A stretch of 64,000 nucleotides of DNA from Linanthus parryae (GCA_023055425.1 JALGPY010000004.1:59047718-59111717); one strand, 5' to 3'. Positions 36,561 to 48,030 are shown, counted from the stretch's first letter. The notes: generated by a model not told the origin, from the sequence alone. Numbers and translations are program-made.

Positions 36561-39500
36561 TGCAGGAATCTTACATATCTTCACAACTCCTCTATTGATG
36601 ATATCTCGAATAAGATGAAACTTCCTAAGTACGTGGGTTCATTTGATTGTTGAATCGCCCCAGTGTTATCACAATACAACTCTATAGGACCCATATTGCT
36701 AGGAACCACACTAAGCTCAGTAAATAACTTCTTAATCCAAACAGCTTCCTTTGCTGCGCCACTCGCAGCAATGTACTCAGCCTGAATTGTAGAATCAGCA
36801 ACAGTCTCTTGCTTGGAACTCTTCCAGCTCACAGCTCCTCCATTCAGGAAATACGTGAATCCCGAATGCGATGTGAAATAATCTGTGTCATTTAGGAAGC
36901 TTGCTTCCGTGTAACCCCTTACACACAAATCTTCCTCCCCTCCATAGATCAAGAAGATATCCTTAGTTCGTCTCAAGTACTTTAGGATGTTCTTGACCGC
37001 TATCCAGGGACTCTCACCCGTATTAGAGTGATATATGCTTGTCATACTCAACGTGTATTGCACATCTGGTCTAGTACATAACATGGCATAAATCATGGAA
37101 CCTGCGGCCGACGCATAGGGTACCCGACTTATGCATTAATTTTAAATATCATTGGAAGGACGATCATTCTTCGAAAGAGTGATTCCATGCGACATGGGCA
37201 AGAATCCCTTCTTGGGATCTTGTATGTTGAACTGATTCAACACCTTGTATATATATGTACTTTGAATTAGGGCCTAGCAGTTTCCTCGATCGATCTCTAT
37301 AGATCTTGATACCAAGTATATAAGTTACATCCCCCAAGTCCTTCAGTGAGAAACACTTTGTAGCTAATATTTCACAGATTGCAGAATAAGAATATCGTTT
37401 CCAATGAGTAATATGTCATCGACATACTAGACCAGAATATCAACAGAGATGCCACTAACCTTCTTATAGACACAAGATTCATCTTCGTTCTTGATGAAGT
37501 CTAACTGTTTGACTGCTTCATCAAAACGTCGATTCCAACTCCTAGCAGCTTACTTTAATCCATAAATAGATCATTGCAGCTTACATACTTTATTTGCATG
37601 CTCTGGATCAACAAAACCCTCAGTTTGTGTCATATACACATCCTCGAGGAGGTTTCCATATAGAAACACTTTATCTTTCATCCATCTGCCAAATCTCATA
37701 GTCGTAGTAAGCTCCAATAGTAAGAAGGAACGGATGAATTTGGTCATTGCGACTGATGAAAAGGTTTTATCATAGTCTATACCATGAATATGTCTGAATC
37801 CTTTTTCCAGCAATCGACTATCATAGGTAACCACATTTTGAAGCCCCATTTGTACCCTATGGGCCGCGCCCGTTGTTGTGGTTCAACAAAAGTTTGTACT
37901 TTTTTTGTTTACATGGAATCCATCTCGGGTTCCATGGCTTCATGCCACTTGTGAGAGTCCGACCCTTTCATGACCTCTACATAGGTAGTAGGCTCATCAT
38001 CTATGAGAACCGTGTCGCCAGACTATGTTTTACGAAGTCTATATCTCATTGGCTCCTGTAGCACTCTACTTGAAGTACAAAGCTCTTGTGTTACTTGAAC
38101 AGGTTCCTCCACAACATTGTGTGGCTCCTGTTCTTATTCCATAGTAGGATCAGTGGTTTTTGGTTCTTGAACTTCTTGAAGTTCTACATTCCTCCCAATT
38201 GCTTCTTTAGAGATAAATTCTCATTCTAGAAACACGCCGGACCGAGAAACAAGCACTTTGTTCTCGGTTGGATTTTATAAGTAATATCCCACAAACATAC
38301 ACTTATCCGACTTAGGCCCATCCTTTTCTTATTGTAGACGTTTTACATAGACATCGCAGCCCCAAATCGTCATGAAGGACACTTGGAATGCCTCTCACTC
38401 CACATCTCATATCGAGTCTTCATGAACAATTTGGATGGAACACGGTTAATGGTGAAAGCTGCACACAGTAGAGCGTAGCCCCAAAATGATAATAGGAGAT
38501 TAGTCTGACACATCATAGATCGAACAATGTCTAACAGTGTTTGATTCCTCCTCTCGGACACGCCATTCCATTGTGGCATTCCAGGTGCAGTTAGTTGGGA
38601 TATTATCCCACACTCTTTAAGATAGTCATCAAAATCTTGGCACAAGTATTCTGCTCCACGATTCGATCATAGAGCTTTGATACTTATGCCAAGTTTTTTC
38701 TTTACTTCATTCTTGAATACTTTAAACTTTTTAAAGGATTTGGATTTATCCTTCATAAGGTATACAAATCCTTATCTACTAAAATCATCAGTAAATGTAA
38801 TTAAAGAGACATAACCACCCCTGGCATTCGTGGCAAATGGCCCACATATATCAGTATGCACGAGTGCCAATTGCTCACTTGTCCTCTCACCTTTCTTATT
38901 GAAAGGGGACTTTGTCATCTTTCCCAATAAACAAGCCTCACAATTCTCATATTATTCAAAATAAAATGAGTCTAGGAATCCATCCTTATGGAGTCTAGAA
39001 AAAAGTTTCTCGTTTATGTGACCTTAACGACAGTGTCGTAGATAAGCAGGATTTAAATCATTCATTTTAATCCTCTTGGTATTTATGTTTAGAGAGGATT
39101 GCTTAGATTTGGGATATATAATCCATTAAATAATTGCGCACTACAATAGTGAATACTAAAAAAATAAATGGAGCTACAATTGTCCTTTATTGAAATAGTA
39201 AAACCTTCCTTGTCCAAACAAGAAATAGAAATAATGTTTATGATCATAGCAGACATAAAATAGAAATTATTTAATTCTAAAACTAATCCTGAAGGTAGAG
39301 ACAACTCGTACAAGCCTACGGCCAATGCAACAACCTTTTCTCCATTCCCAACACGCATGTCTATCTCCCCTTTAGCAAATCTTCTACTTCTCTTTAGATC
39401 CTACACATTTCAAAAAATGTGAGATCCACATCCAGTATCCAATACCCAAGATGAAGAGCAAGTTATATTGACATCTAAAACAAAATACCTGGTGGTGGTG

Positions 39501-39600
39501 GAATCACTATTCCAAGCCTTTTATCCTCTAGATACCTTAGGCAGTTCCTCTTCCAGTGTCAAGGCTGACTGCACTAGTGACAATCACCCTTAGTCACTCC
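36561..39600 (-). pseudogene. gag end and pol of copia C, broken
   Basis: In element order, a zinc knuckle (HWKRNCLRYLEDKR, 39560-39515) is followed by protease (LDTGCGSHIF near 39425; the usual DSG reads DTG). Then come the pre-integrase and integrase regions (GHINEKLFSRLHKDG near 39020, YLCQDFDDYLKECG near 38620, QWNGVSERRN near 38560) and a linker. RT runs from about 37990 to 37330 (YVDDILLIGND near 37400 intact, but preceded by a stop). RNase H is open over 171 codons at 37096-36581 (TSHSGFTYFLNGGAVSW, KQETVADSTIQAEYIA, ELYCDNTGAI). It reads on into 25813 after removal of D. Many stops occur elsewhere. Confidence 0.85.
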
Positions 39601-40078
39601 CTAAGCAACGCCACCAACAGGTTTTAGGACAACTTTTTTGCCTTTCTAGGTTCGAAGACATTTCTGGGTTCCTCGGAACTTCAGGAATCATTTCCTACAT
39701 TCGGAATTCAGAAACTCGCACTGAGCAAGTCTTGGGGTCAAGTCAAAGCCGAAGGGTTTCTTGGAGGAGAATGCATATATATGGCTTTCGGATGTGATTG
39801 AGAAAAAGGTGAAGAAGGAAAGGTGAAATAGGAAGGCGTGAGCTAAGTCGTGGACCAGTTGAGAAAATTTCTGACGAATCTTTTTCCAACGACAAGTCGT
39901 CTTACTGGAAACTGCTTTTCACACCTGTAAGACCATCTATGGTTGTGCTGGTCCACGCTTCCATCTCGATCTTTACTTCTCTTTTTAGGCACGACCCGTA
40001 ACTGGGTCATCATTTTTCTGCATTTTCTCGGCCTCCGTGCCGTGTGGTAGAACCCCTTGTAGTACTTAGATGGTTTCT
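39601..40078. other. Unassigned stretch between copia C and LTR G
   Basis: I see no copia gag in either strand. A 94-codon minus-strand frame (40127-39843) is rich in Lys/Arg and overlaps the start of LTR G, so it is probably not a gene. The expected gag N-terminus, leader and 5' LTR of copia C are missing, and this sequence has replaced them. Confidence 0.35.
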
Positions 40079-40659
40079 TGTTGGATTGGGATGCCCTAGA
40101 GGCAACCTGTTTAGTATGAACTTTCATTGCTAGAATAAATCATTGTATTATTTATGGAGATATTTAATATAATGAAGTCCTTCGATTACAAATGCGTTGT
40201 TTATCTTAAAATATCCCTAGTCCATTATATTGATTAAAATGACAATCAACTATGGACTAGTATGTGGGTAGATTGATCTGGGATATCAAGTCTAACACAT
40301 GGGTATGCATTACGAATAATGGCATACTGGATAGACCCACGACGAGAAGGATACATTAGATTATGTAAACGTCACAAGCCGCTTCTCATAGTGCTAATGG
40401 TGTTGAAATCCTTAGACTTGAAGTCACTGGATATTCTAGTTGTGAAATATCATGCTTTGATATTATCAAACGTTAAACCATAACTGGTAACTATAAAGAT
40501 AGCTATCGGGCATGAGAGGAAGCAAGCTTAGAGGTAAGAGTGATGTAGATAGGATTTTTCCCTTCTACATAATAAGAGCAAATATCCACGGCCACTCGAG
40601 GGTAGAGCTTATGGAATGTCTTGCCAGACTCAGATAAATCAATATGGAGATATTGATGT
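40079..40659 (+). repeat. LTR of copia G, left part
   Basis: Begins TGTTGGATTGGGATGCCCTA and follows the family LTR (ATGGGTATGCATTA near 40282, AAGTCACTGG near 40422). It is cut at 40659 by element E. gatgt at 40655-40659 is the left target duplication of E. The LTR resumes at 49506. Confidence 0.85.
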
Positions 40660-40700
40660 TGTAAGATCAGGTTGTGCAAGTCTTGCAATAGTCTGACTAT

Positions 40701-40803
40701 TTCAAGGCCTTGAACCAGCTTTCAAAGCCTTGAATCAGTTCTCATAGGCTTGAAATAGTTTAGCTATTTTCAAGGCCTTGAAACTGGATTCAAAGCCTTG
40801 AAA
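40701..40803. repeat. Cluster of four palindromic boxes in LTR E
   Basis: TTCAAGGCCTTGAA at 40701-40714, TTCAAAGCCTTGAA at 40721-40734, TTCAAGGCCTTGAA at 40769-40782 and TTCAAAGCCTTGAA at 40789-40802, with a half-site ATAGGCTTGAA between them. The first and third are perfect 14-base palindromes. The same boxes recur across the element. Function unknown. Confidence 0.85.
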
Positions 40804-40825
40804 CAGCTTTACCTGTGTTAACATT

Positions 40826-40856
40826 CTCAGGGGGAGTTTTTGCAAACTCTCCTGAG
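40826..40856 (+). repeat. Stem-loop with purine box in LTR E
   Basis: CTCAGGGGGAGTTT pairs with AAACTCTCCTGAG around TTGC, with one bulge/mismatch. The left arm contains the same GGGGGAG word as the polypurine tracts. It is repeated at 48409-48440 in the 3' LTR, with one extra loop base. Confidence 0.7.
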
Positions 40857-41906
40857 TTGATTCCTTTCTATTCTTCATGTGTTTGATTTATTGTTATTTG
40901 ATGATGAAAGACAAAGCATCCTAACTCGTTTGCATATAGTATATCATCTGTTTAACTATGTTTTTGCAGGAGATTTTATTTCCTAAGTTTGCAGAGATTG
41001 TTTCCTAAACTGACTTATGCAGAGAAGGAAATAATCAAGAAGATGATTTTGTGTTTGATCTGAATGACTTGACAGCTTCTCAACCTATTCAAATACAAGA
41101 TCTAGACATTATCTCTGAAGAATTTTATCACTTTACCGTTGGAGAAGATTGTCAGAGAGTTAAAATATGTTGCCTACAAAATACGAGATTTGTTGCTGAA
41201 AGATATTCAGAGTTGTTAGAAGTTGAAATAGAGCATAATTCTGAAGCAACAAGACAAAACACTAAACGGGCAAAAATAGGGAGAGAGTTTTGGATTGACA
41301 AGCATCAAAGAAGTTCATCAATCTTTCAATCCATTCACAGAAGATCATTGCGTACTTCATTGCAGCTTCTACATACTAAGTGTTCTTCTGTATTGTACTT
41401 TATTTTTAGATCATTTCAGTATTTTTCATATCTCCATTCTCAAGGATTGTTCAAAGTGAAAAATAGGGAATTCTTAGTTAATCAGTTAGCTAGAGCAGGT
41501 ACTAGATAGGTTAGGAAGAACCACAAGTTGTAACAGAGTAAGGCAATTCTCTCTGCTTGAGATCTAGGTCTTAGCTTTTGATTAATAAAAATTGAGTTGA
41601 AAATCCTGCAGGGATCTAATCCCTGAGGTAGAGACGTAGGTCCAAGTGGACTGAACTCTATAAATCTCTTGTCTCTTGTTTTTACAGTTCATTCATTTTC
41701 ATAGTATTTGCAGCATTTGAAACTGTTTGTTTTTCAAGGGTTGGAAACTCTTTTCAAGGCCTTGAAAAAGGCTTGTCTGGTTTTTGCAAACTGTATCTCT
41801 TTCAAAGGCTTGAACTAGTTTTCAAGGTCTTGAATTGCACTAGCTTTCACAAGATCTCATCCTTCTAGCAAGCTTTGAAAAAAGTTGGCATACTCTATTG
41901 AACCAT

Positions 41907-41917
41907 CCCCCCCCCCC
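41907..41917 (+). repeat. C-run in the U5-side of LTR E
   Basis: CATACTCTATTGAACCAT is followed by 11 C and TTCTAG. Elements D (25861-25875, 35086-35098) and F (51401-51409) have the same run as G on the plus strand beside TTGAATAGAGTATG. It is absent from the 3' LTR of E. Confidence 0.75.
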
Positions 41918-41966
41918 TTCTAGAGTTTCTAAGCTGCATTTTCATCTGCATACTCACACTTTCAAT

Positions 41967-41978
41967 TGGTATCAGAGC
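41967..41978 (+). other. Primer binding site of element E
   Basis: TGGTATCAGAGC lies two bases after the end of the 5' LTR, complementary to initiator tRNA-Met. Confidence 0.9.
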
Positions 41979-42004
41979 TCGTATCACTGTATAGACTTAA
42001 AAAT

Positions 42005-43828
42005 ATGGTGATCATGAGTACTGCAGGTCAAGGTGATTTCTCACAAGGTAGAGCTGCTAACAGACCTCCTCTATTCTGTGGAGAAAAGTTTGCTCACTCG
42101 AAAGCTTTGATGAAAATGTTCATCATTGATCAAGAAATAGAGCTTTGGACCATTAATCAGAATGGACCTCACACTTTCTACACAGAGAAAGATGTGATTA
42201 GAACTCCCAAATCTGAAGACTTACTCTCTTCTTCTGAATTAGAGCAATTCTCTAAGAATTACATAGCTATTGACATCGTATATTGTGCTTTGACTACAAA
42301 TGAATTCAACAGGATTCCAGGCTGCACTACTGCCAAAGAAATCAGGGAAAAACTTGTGGTAACTTTTGAGGAACCAGTCAAGTGAAGCAAACTAAGATCA
42401 ACATCTATCTCGGGCAATATGAGATGTTTAAGATGAATGCAGATGAGTCTATCAGAGATATGTTCAAGAGGTTCACAGACATTGTTAACAACCTTGATTC
42501 ACCGGGAAAACATTTTTCCAATGAAGAAAAGGTTAGGAAGATACTAAGAATTCTTCCAAAAGCAAAGTGGGAACCAAATACCACAGCAATTGAAGAAGCT
42601 CAGAGTCTCTCTACTTTGCAACTTGATGACCTACATGGGAAGCTTCTGACACATGAAATATCTATGAATGAAGCTGATGGAGAGCTCCCCGAGAGTGTCA
42701 AGAACTTATTTCTCAAAGCTAAAAATGAGATAACTCAAAGCCTTGAAACCGAGGATGGTGATGATGAAGATCCAATTGTCATGATTTCCAAAGCCTTGAC
42801 AAGCATTTTCAAAATGAAGAAAAACTTTGGAAATAGAGACTTCAACAGAGAAAGGCATAGACCATCCAGTAAGAAGGACTACAAAGGTAACTCTTCTTCA
42901 CAAAGTAAATCAAAGGTTATGAACTTCTTTGAATGTGGTGATGAAGGACATTTGATAAGAGATTGTCCACCCAAGAAAAGTTAGAGCTTTCAAAATAAAG
43001 ACCACGACAGAAGAAAGAAAGCTATGATAGCTTCATGGAGTGATTCAGATAGCTCAAGTGAATCAGAATCTGAAGAAGAACATGCCAAACTTTGCTTCAT
43101 GGCCAAGCATGATGAAAGTTCTGAGAAGAGCATTGAGGAATGGTAAACTGTCTGATTTCCAAATCAAAAGATGCTCTTTCAGATTATCTCAGAACAATGC
43201 TTTTAAATGAAGAAGATTTTCTGAAAGAGATCAAAGTTTTGAAAGAAAAAGTTCATGAGCAAGCAAATCTTTTTTGTCGAAATCAGAATCTTGAAATCTC
43301 TGAGAAGAAAACTGTCAGTTATATCAAAGCCTTGAAAACCAGTTTCAAAGCCTTGAAAACACAAGTCAAGAAAGTAGTCATTGAGAACTCTTTGATGAGT
43401 AACAGCCTTGTTAATCTGAAACATCAAGTTGATGAATTAGATGAACAAAATACTATTCATACTGACAAACTTCAAGAATCTGAATTGGTCAAAGTTAAGC
43501 TTGCTGGATCAGAACACAAGTTGAACTTGATTCTTGGAGGAAGTTCACAGTGAGTTCACAAACATGGTATTGGACTCAATCCAAATTTTCCAATAAAGAA
43601 CAATACCAGATTTGTGAAGGCTGGTATTGGACTCAATCCAAATTTTCCAAATCTCCTAAATTTCATTACTGCTGTAAAACTGGTCATGTTAAGATGACTT
43701 GTCCTTTCAAAAGAAGAGACTCCCACATAATGAGGAACACTTTTCCTTCTCAACTCAAAGGACAAGTTAAGAAGATTTGGGTTCCTAAAGGGGTTAGACC
43801 ACCTAACATGGTTGATCCTGAAATATGA
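42005..43828 (+). pseudogene. gag of element E, broken
   Basis: ATG at 42005 opens MVIMSTAGQGDFSQG and the UBN2-type gag domain (KALMKMFIIDQEIELW). A one-base shift at about 42384 moves the frame to 42382-42984 (FKRFTDIVNNL, EEAQSLSTLQLDDLHGKLL), which ends with a knuckle missing its first Cys (FFECGDEGHLIRDC). After a stop at 42982-42984 come an acidic SWSDSDSSSESESEEE stretch and a shift near 43138. A coiled coil follows (43140-43553), coding IKALKTSFKALKT from two palindromic boxes. A 55-bp tandem duplication at about 43566-43675 repeats GIGLNPNFP. The second knuckle (FHYCCKTGHVKMTC) also lacks its first Cys. D and F have the same domain order. Confidence 0.82.
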
Positions 43829-45150
43829 ATCCAAATTTCACACTTGGTCTAACAGCTGGGTAAGGCAGTGATTGGTGTTTGCAGGATGTCACAAAAGAAC
43901 AAAAGTGGTTTATGGACAGTGGTTGCTCAAGACACATTAGTGGAAAGAGATCTCTATTCTCACAATTGAAGAAGCAATCAGAAGGATCAATTACACTTGG
44001 TGACAAAGGAAAATGCAATATTCTTGGTATTGGTAAAGTTGGTACAAATTCGGAAAATTCTATTTTTGATGTGTATCTAGTTGAAGGTTTGAAATTTAAC
44101 TTGCTTAAGTGTATCTCAACTTTGTGAAAATGGCAACAAAGTTATCTTTGATAAAAAGAAGTGTGCGTAGCAAAATGAGTAATCAGGAGATTGCATTCTC
44201 ACAGCTTCTAGATCAAATAATGTTTATACTTTTCAGACTAACAAAATTGCAGGTAATAGTTTGAAGTTTCTCAAGGCCTTGAAAGAGGATTCAAAGCTTT
44301 GGCACAGGAAGCTTGGTCATACTAGTTTGCATACTTTGAAAAAGTTGATTTCCAAAGACCTGGTAAGAGAATTGCCATCCATCAAATTCAAAGAAGAGGA
44401 ATTGTGCAAAGCTTGTTGTCAGGGCAAGCAGACCTGAAGCTTTTTTAATCCAAAGAAGTTTGTAAGTACAACCAGACCCTTTGAACTGCTTCAAATGGTC
44501 TCTGTGGTCCTATGAGAACTCCTACTCCAAAAGAACTCCTCCACAGAATGGTGTTGTTGAAAGAAAGAACATGACACTTGAAGATATGTCAAGGACAATG
44601 CTACTTGAAAATGAACTGCCAAAACACTATTGGGCAGAAGCTGTGAATACAACAAACTATATACTGAACAGGTGCTTGATCAGACCTATTCTGAAGAAGA
44701 CTCCATATGAACTGTTCAAAGGGAGAAAGATAAATATTTCATACTTCAGGCCCTTTGGATGTACATGCTTTGTCCATAACAATGGAAAATCCAATCTTGG
44801 TAAGTTTGATGCAAGAAGTGATGCAGGTATCTTTCTTGGTTACTCTCTGAATAGAACATTTTATAGAGTTTACAATAAAAAAACCAAACTGGTTGAAGAA
44901 AGCATTCATATTATTTTTGATGAAAGATATGATGGTTCTTTGAGCGAAAGTTTTGCAGACTTGAATTTGAACAAGCATGAATCAGAGGAAGAGACTGAGA
45001 ATCCACTGCGATTCAAGAAAGGCTCAGAAGAAGACAGAAGACATTTTCAAGACCTTGAAAATGGTGCTCAAGGCCTTGAAAATAAACCTCAAAGCCTTGA
45101 AAAAGATGATGAGAAGGAGACAAGTGACAAAGCCACTACTTCAAGACCAT
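43829..45150 (+). pseudogene. Protease and integrase remnant of element E
   Basis: The protease is well kept: FMDSGCSRHIS (43912-43944) and GSITLGDKGKCNILGIG, with the catalytic DSG intact. The pre-integrase region follows across shifts (SKLWHRKLGH near 44290). Integrase then jumps from the region of MDLCGPM in relatives (about 44500) straight to PPQNGVVERKNMTLEDMSRTML (44535-44605). The part with the first two catalytic Asp residues is therefore deleted while the Glu region remains. The C-terminal domain and acidic tail are open to 45150 (FDARSDAGIFLGYS) and end with QDLENGAQGLENKPQSLEK, coded by three palindromic boxes at 45046-45101. Confidence 0.82.
45046..45101. repeat. Three palindromic boxes inside the pol linker of E
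   Basis: TTCAAGACCTTGAA (45046-45059), CTCAAGGCCTTGAA (45067-45080) and CTCAAAGCCTTGAA (45088-45101), spaced by exactly 21 bases. They code QDLE, QGLE and QSLE. The equal spacing keeps both frame and helical phase. Confidence 0.85.
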
Positions 45151-46850
45151 AGAAGATCAATGGAGATTCTGAAGCCGGTTCTCGAAGAAAGAGATTCAAA
45201 TATCTCTCATCTCATCCAGCCAGTTGACAATATCATTTCAGACCGAACCACAGGTACACAAACTAGATCACAGTTGAAGCACTCATGTGCTTTTAATGCT
45301 TTTATCTCTCTTATAGCACCAAAAACTATGAAAGAATCATTACAAGAAACAGACTAGATCATTGATATGCAAAGTGAACTCAATGAGTTTGAAAGGAATA
45401 AGGTGTGGAACATGGTTCCTCCACCTACAAACCAGTATGTCATTGGTACCAGATGGGTGTTCATAAATAAGTTGGATGAAAGTGGCAAAGTGATCAGAAA
45501 CAAAGCAAGGTTAGGTTCTCAAGGTTACAACCAAGAAGAAGGTATTGATTATGAGGAAAGTTTTGCTGCAGTTTCCAGGTTAGAAGCAATTAGAATTTTA
45601 CTTTCCTTTGCATCTTACAAGAACATGAAATTATTTCAAATGGACGTGAAGTGTGCTTTCTTGAATGGCTACTTACAAGAAGCAGTTTATGTAGCACAAC
45701 CTCCTGTTTTTGAAAATGGCCATTTTCCAGATCATGTCCAAAAACTTGACATAGCTCTTTATGTTTTAAAACAAGCTCCAAGAGCTTGGTATGAAAGATT
45801 TTCAAATTTTTTTCTTGAAAATGATTTAAAAAGAGGACTAGTAGACAAGACTCTTTTCATAAAGACTAAGGAGAAAGATTTTCTTGTAGTTCAGATCTAT
45901 GTTAATTATATATTGTTTGGAGCTACTAATGATCAATTGTTCAGAGAATTATCAAGTCTTATGAGCAGGGAATTTGAAATGAGCATGATGGGAGAGCTGG
46001 ACTTCTTCGTAGGACTTCAAATACATCAGTTGAAGAAGGGAATATTTCTACATCAAAGAAAATACACAAGAGACTTGTTAAGCAAACATAACATGGCTAA
46101 ATGTAAGGAAGACAAGACTCCTATGAGTTCTACACTGTCCTTAGACAAGGATGAATCTGGTAAGAGTGTTAATGTGAAAGAGTATAGAGGTATGATTGGA
46201 TCATTACTCTATCTCACAGCAAGCAGACCAGATATTATGTTTAGTGTTTGTATGTGTGCTGGATTTCAAGATGATCCAAAAGAATCACAGTTGACTGCTG
46301 TGAAGAGTATATTCAGATATCTCAATGGTACCAAAGACTTAGGGATTTTGTATCCAAGACATTCTAACTTCTCATTGCATGGATTTTCAGATGCTGACTT
46401 TGCAGGTTACAAAGTTGATAGGAAAAGAACTTCAGGAACTTGCCAATTCATTGGATCATCCCTGATCAGTTGGCATTCCAAGAAACATAATTCAGTTGCT
46501 CTATCAACAGCTGAAGCTGAATATATAGCTGCAGGAGCATGTTGCTCAAATGTACTATGGATTGATCAACAACTAAGAGACCTTGGATTTGATTTCAGAA
46601 GCATATCTATCAAGTGTGATAACACAAGTGCAATTTGTATTACAAAGAATCCATTTCAACATTCAAGAACCAAGCACATTGATGTCAGACACCATTTCAT
46701 CAGGGAACATGCTGAGAAAGGTGAAATTGTTCTCGAATTTGTTGCTACTAACATGCAAATTGAAATATCTTCACTAAACCATTAGCAGATGAAAGATTCT
46801 CAGCTCTAAGATTGGAATTGGGAACGCTAAATAAAGATGAATTGGTTTAG
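45151..46850 (+). pseudogene. Reverse transcriptase and RNase H of element E, active site lost
   Basis: Open over 472 codons (45367-46785), the longest frame in the window. RT runs from WNMVPPPTNQ and ARLGSQGYNQEEGIDYEESF through [14 protein letters not shown] to the active site near 45898-45930. There the sequence is IYVNYILFGAT where copia RT has YVDD, so both catalytic Asp residues are replaced. RNase H follows (MIGSLLYLTASRPDI, GFSDADFAGYKVDRKRTSG, STAEAEYIAAG, IKCDNTSAICI, HSRTKHIDVRHHFIR). A frameshift near 46765 changes the tail; the normal end (LNKDELV, TAG at 46848-46850) lies in another frame. The open frame suggests recent activity in trans or recent damage. Confidence 0.85.
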
Positions 46851-47302
46851 GGGGAGCATCAGGTAAAAAAAGGTAAGTTGTATGTGTTTTCAAAGGTTTG
46901 AACTGATTTTCAAAACCTTGAAAATCACTTCAAAGCTTTGATCTTTATCTATTGCAATTTTATAGCGTTTCAAGACCTTGAAAACCTTTTCAAAGCCTTG
47001 AAAATAATTCTGGTATACTAGTAGTCAATAAACATGTATCATTCTGTATTGGGTGATATCTCTGTAGATATTTGGTCAATATGGCCCCTACCTTTTTCAA
47101 AAACATGTTTTAGCCAAAAATAGTTTTAAATACTTTATTTTCCGACGGCAAAAAATATTTGAATTCTCTCTGACTATTGCAAATCTTTTGAGATCAGAGA
47201 GATATTCTAGTTTTGTTTTGCAACTCAAACTCTCTCAGTATTTATCTTCTTCTCTTCTCTCCGTATCATTCCTACCTCTCTCTATTCTTCTACCAAACCC
47301 TA
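46851..47302 (+). other. Spacer after pol with five palindromic boxes
   Basis: Boxes lie at 46889-46902, 46909-46922, 46929-46942, 46969-46982 and 46989-47002. A purine box AGGGGGAG overlaps the pol stop (46849-46856). No gene is seen. Confidence 0.7.
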
Positions 47303-47961
47303 ATGAGCACAAGGAGAACATCAAACATAATCAAGATGGAAAGAGGATCAAAACCTGGTTCAGAGAAGAAAATAAAGGCAGCAGTGGATGAAATTCAAGA
47401 GATTAGTGAAGACACTGATTCAAAGAGTTTTACTGATGAAGAACAAGAGTCTACACCACCCACGAAGATAGTGAAAAGGGACCAATTTCTAGTAAGGAAG
47501 AAACAGGCTATAGTATCTACTCAAGAAAAAGCATAAGGGAATCCATATTGGAAGCCCTAAGAGAGACAAGAAAAAGTCAGTCACAGAAGTCAAAGGAAAA
47601 GGTAAAGAAATCCTCATTCAAGACTCAGACTCATACACTACTTCAGGATCCTATGGAGTGTACTCCATATCTAACAAGGGTAAACAAGAGAAGGATCAGT
47701 CCCAATCTTTAGAAGCCTCAAAAGCAGGAAAGAAAGATCACAGAAGTTCCTCTACTCAGAAGAAAAGGACGGTTGTAAAGAAGAAACAGAAGCATGGAAG
47801 AAAAGCTTCGGAAGGACTCACATTCTTATTAAATAGTATCATTGAAAAGATCAGCTCTCATTGAGAAACTCGATGTAGTTTCAAAAGAAGTTCAAGACAA
47901 CAATGAAGACAGCGAGAAAGAAGAAGGATATCAAGATGGATATGAAGAACCAACCCCATAA
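47303..47961 (+). pseudogene. Remnant of the third frame in element E
   Basis: It starts MSTRRTSNIIKMERGSKPG at 47303. The MERGSKPGSEKKIKAA part corresponds to MERKFERIKQQGQ in element F. Acidic and Lys-rich stretches follow in shifting frames (to 47536, then 47658-47864), ending EEGYQDGYEEPTP at 47961. The globular middle part seen in D and F (SEAYPRL, KLDHRVFAKV) is missing, so this copy has a large internal deletion. Confidence 0.5.
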
Positions 47962-48030
47962 AGTTTTTTAAGTTTTCAAAATTTTCCAAACACTTGATCC
48001 AACATCCTCTCTATCTTTTTGATGAAAGTC

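Larger units (their letters stand above)
40660..41964 (+). repeat. 5' LTR of element E
   Basis: Starts TGTAAGATCAGG and ends CACACTTTCA, about 1,305 bp. It includes palindromic boxes at 40701-40803 and 41753-41834, a stem-loop at 40826-40856 and a C-run at 41907-41917. The 3' LTR is about 45 bp shorter, mainly because the C-run and its flank are missing there. Confidence 0.9.

Noticed and set aside
39843..40127. 94-codon Lys/Arg-rich minus-strand frame
   Set aside because: Runs across the start of LTR G, so it cannot be one old gene; no copia gag motif.
40690..40810. Regularly spaced repeats as a CRISPR array
   Set aside because: Units are 14 bases, palindromic, in a plant retrotransposon LTR, with no spacers of constant length or cas genes.
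41051..41509. 152-codon frame in the 5' LTR of E
   Set aside because: The matching region of the 3' LTR (48640-49080) has several stops, so the frame is not maintained.
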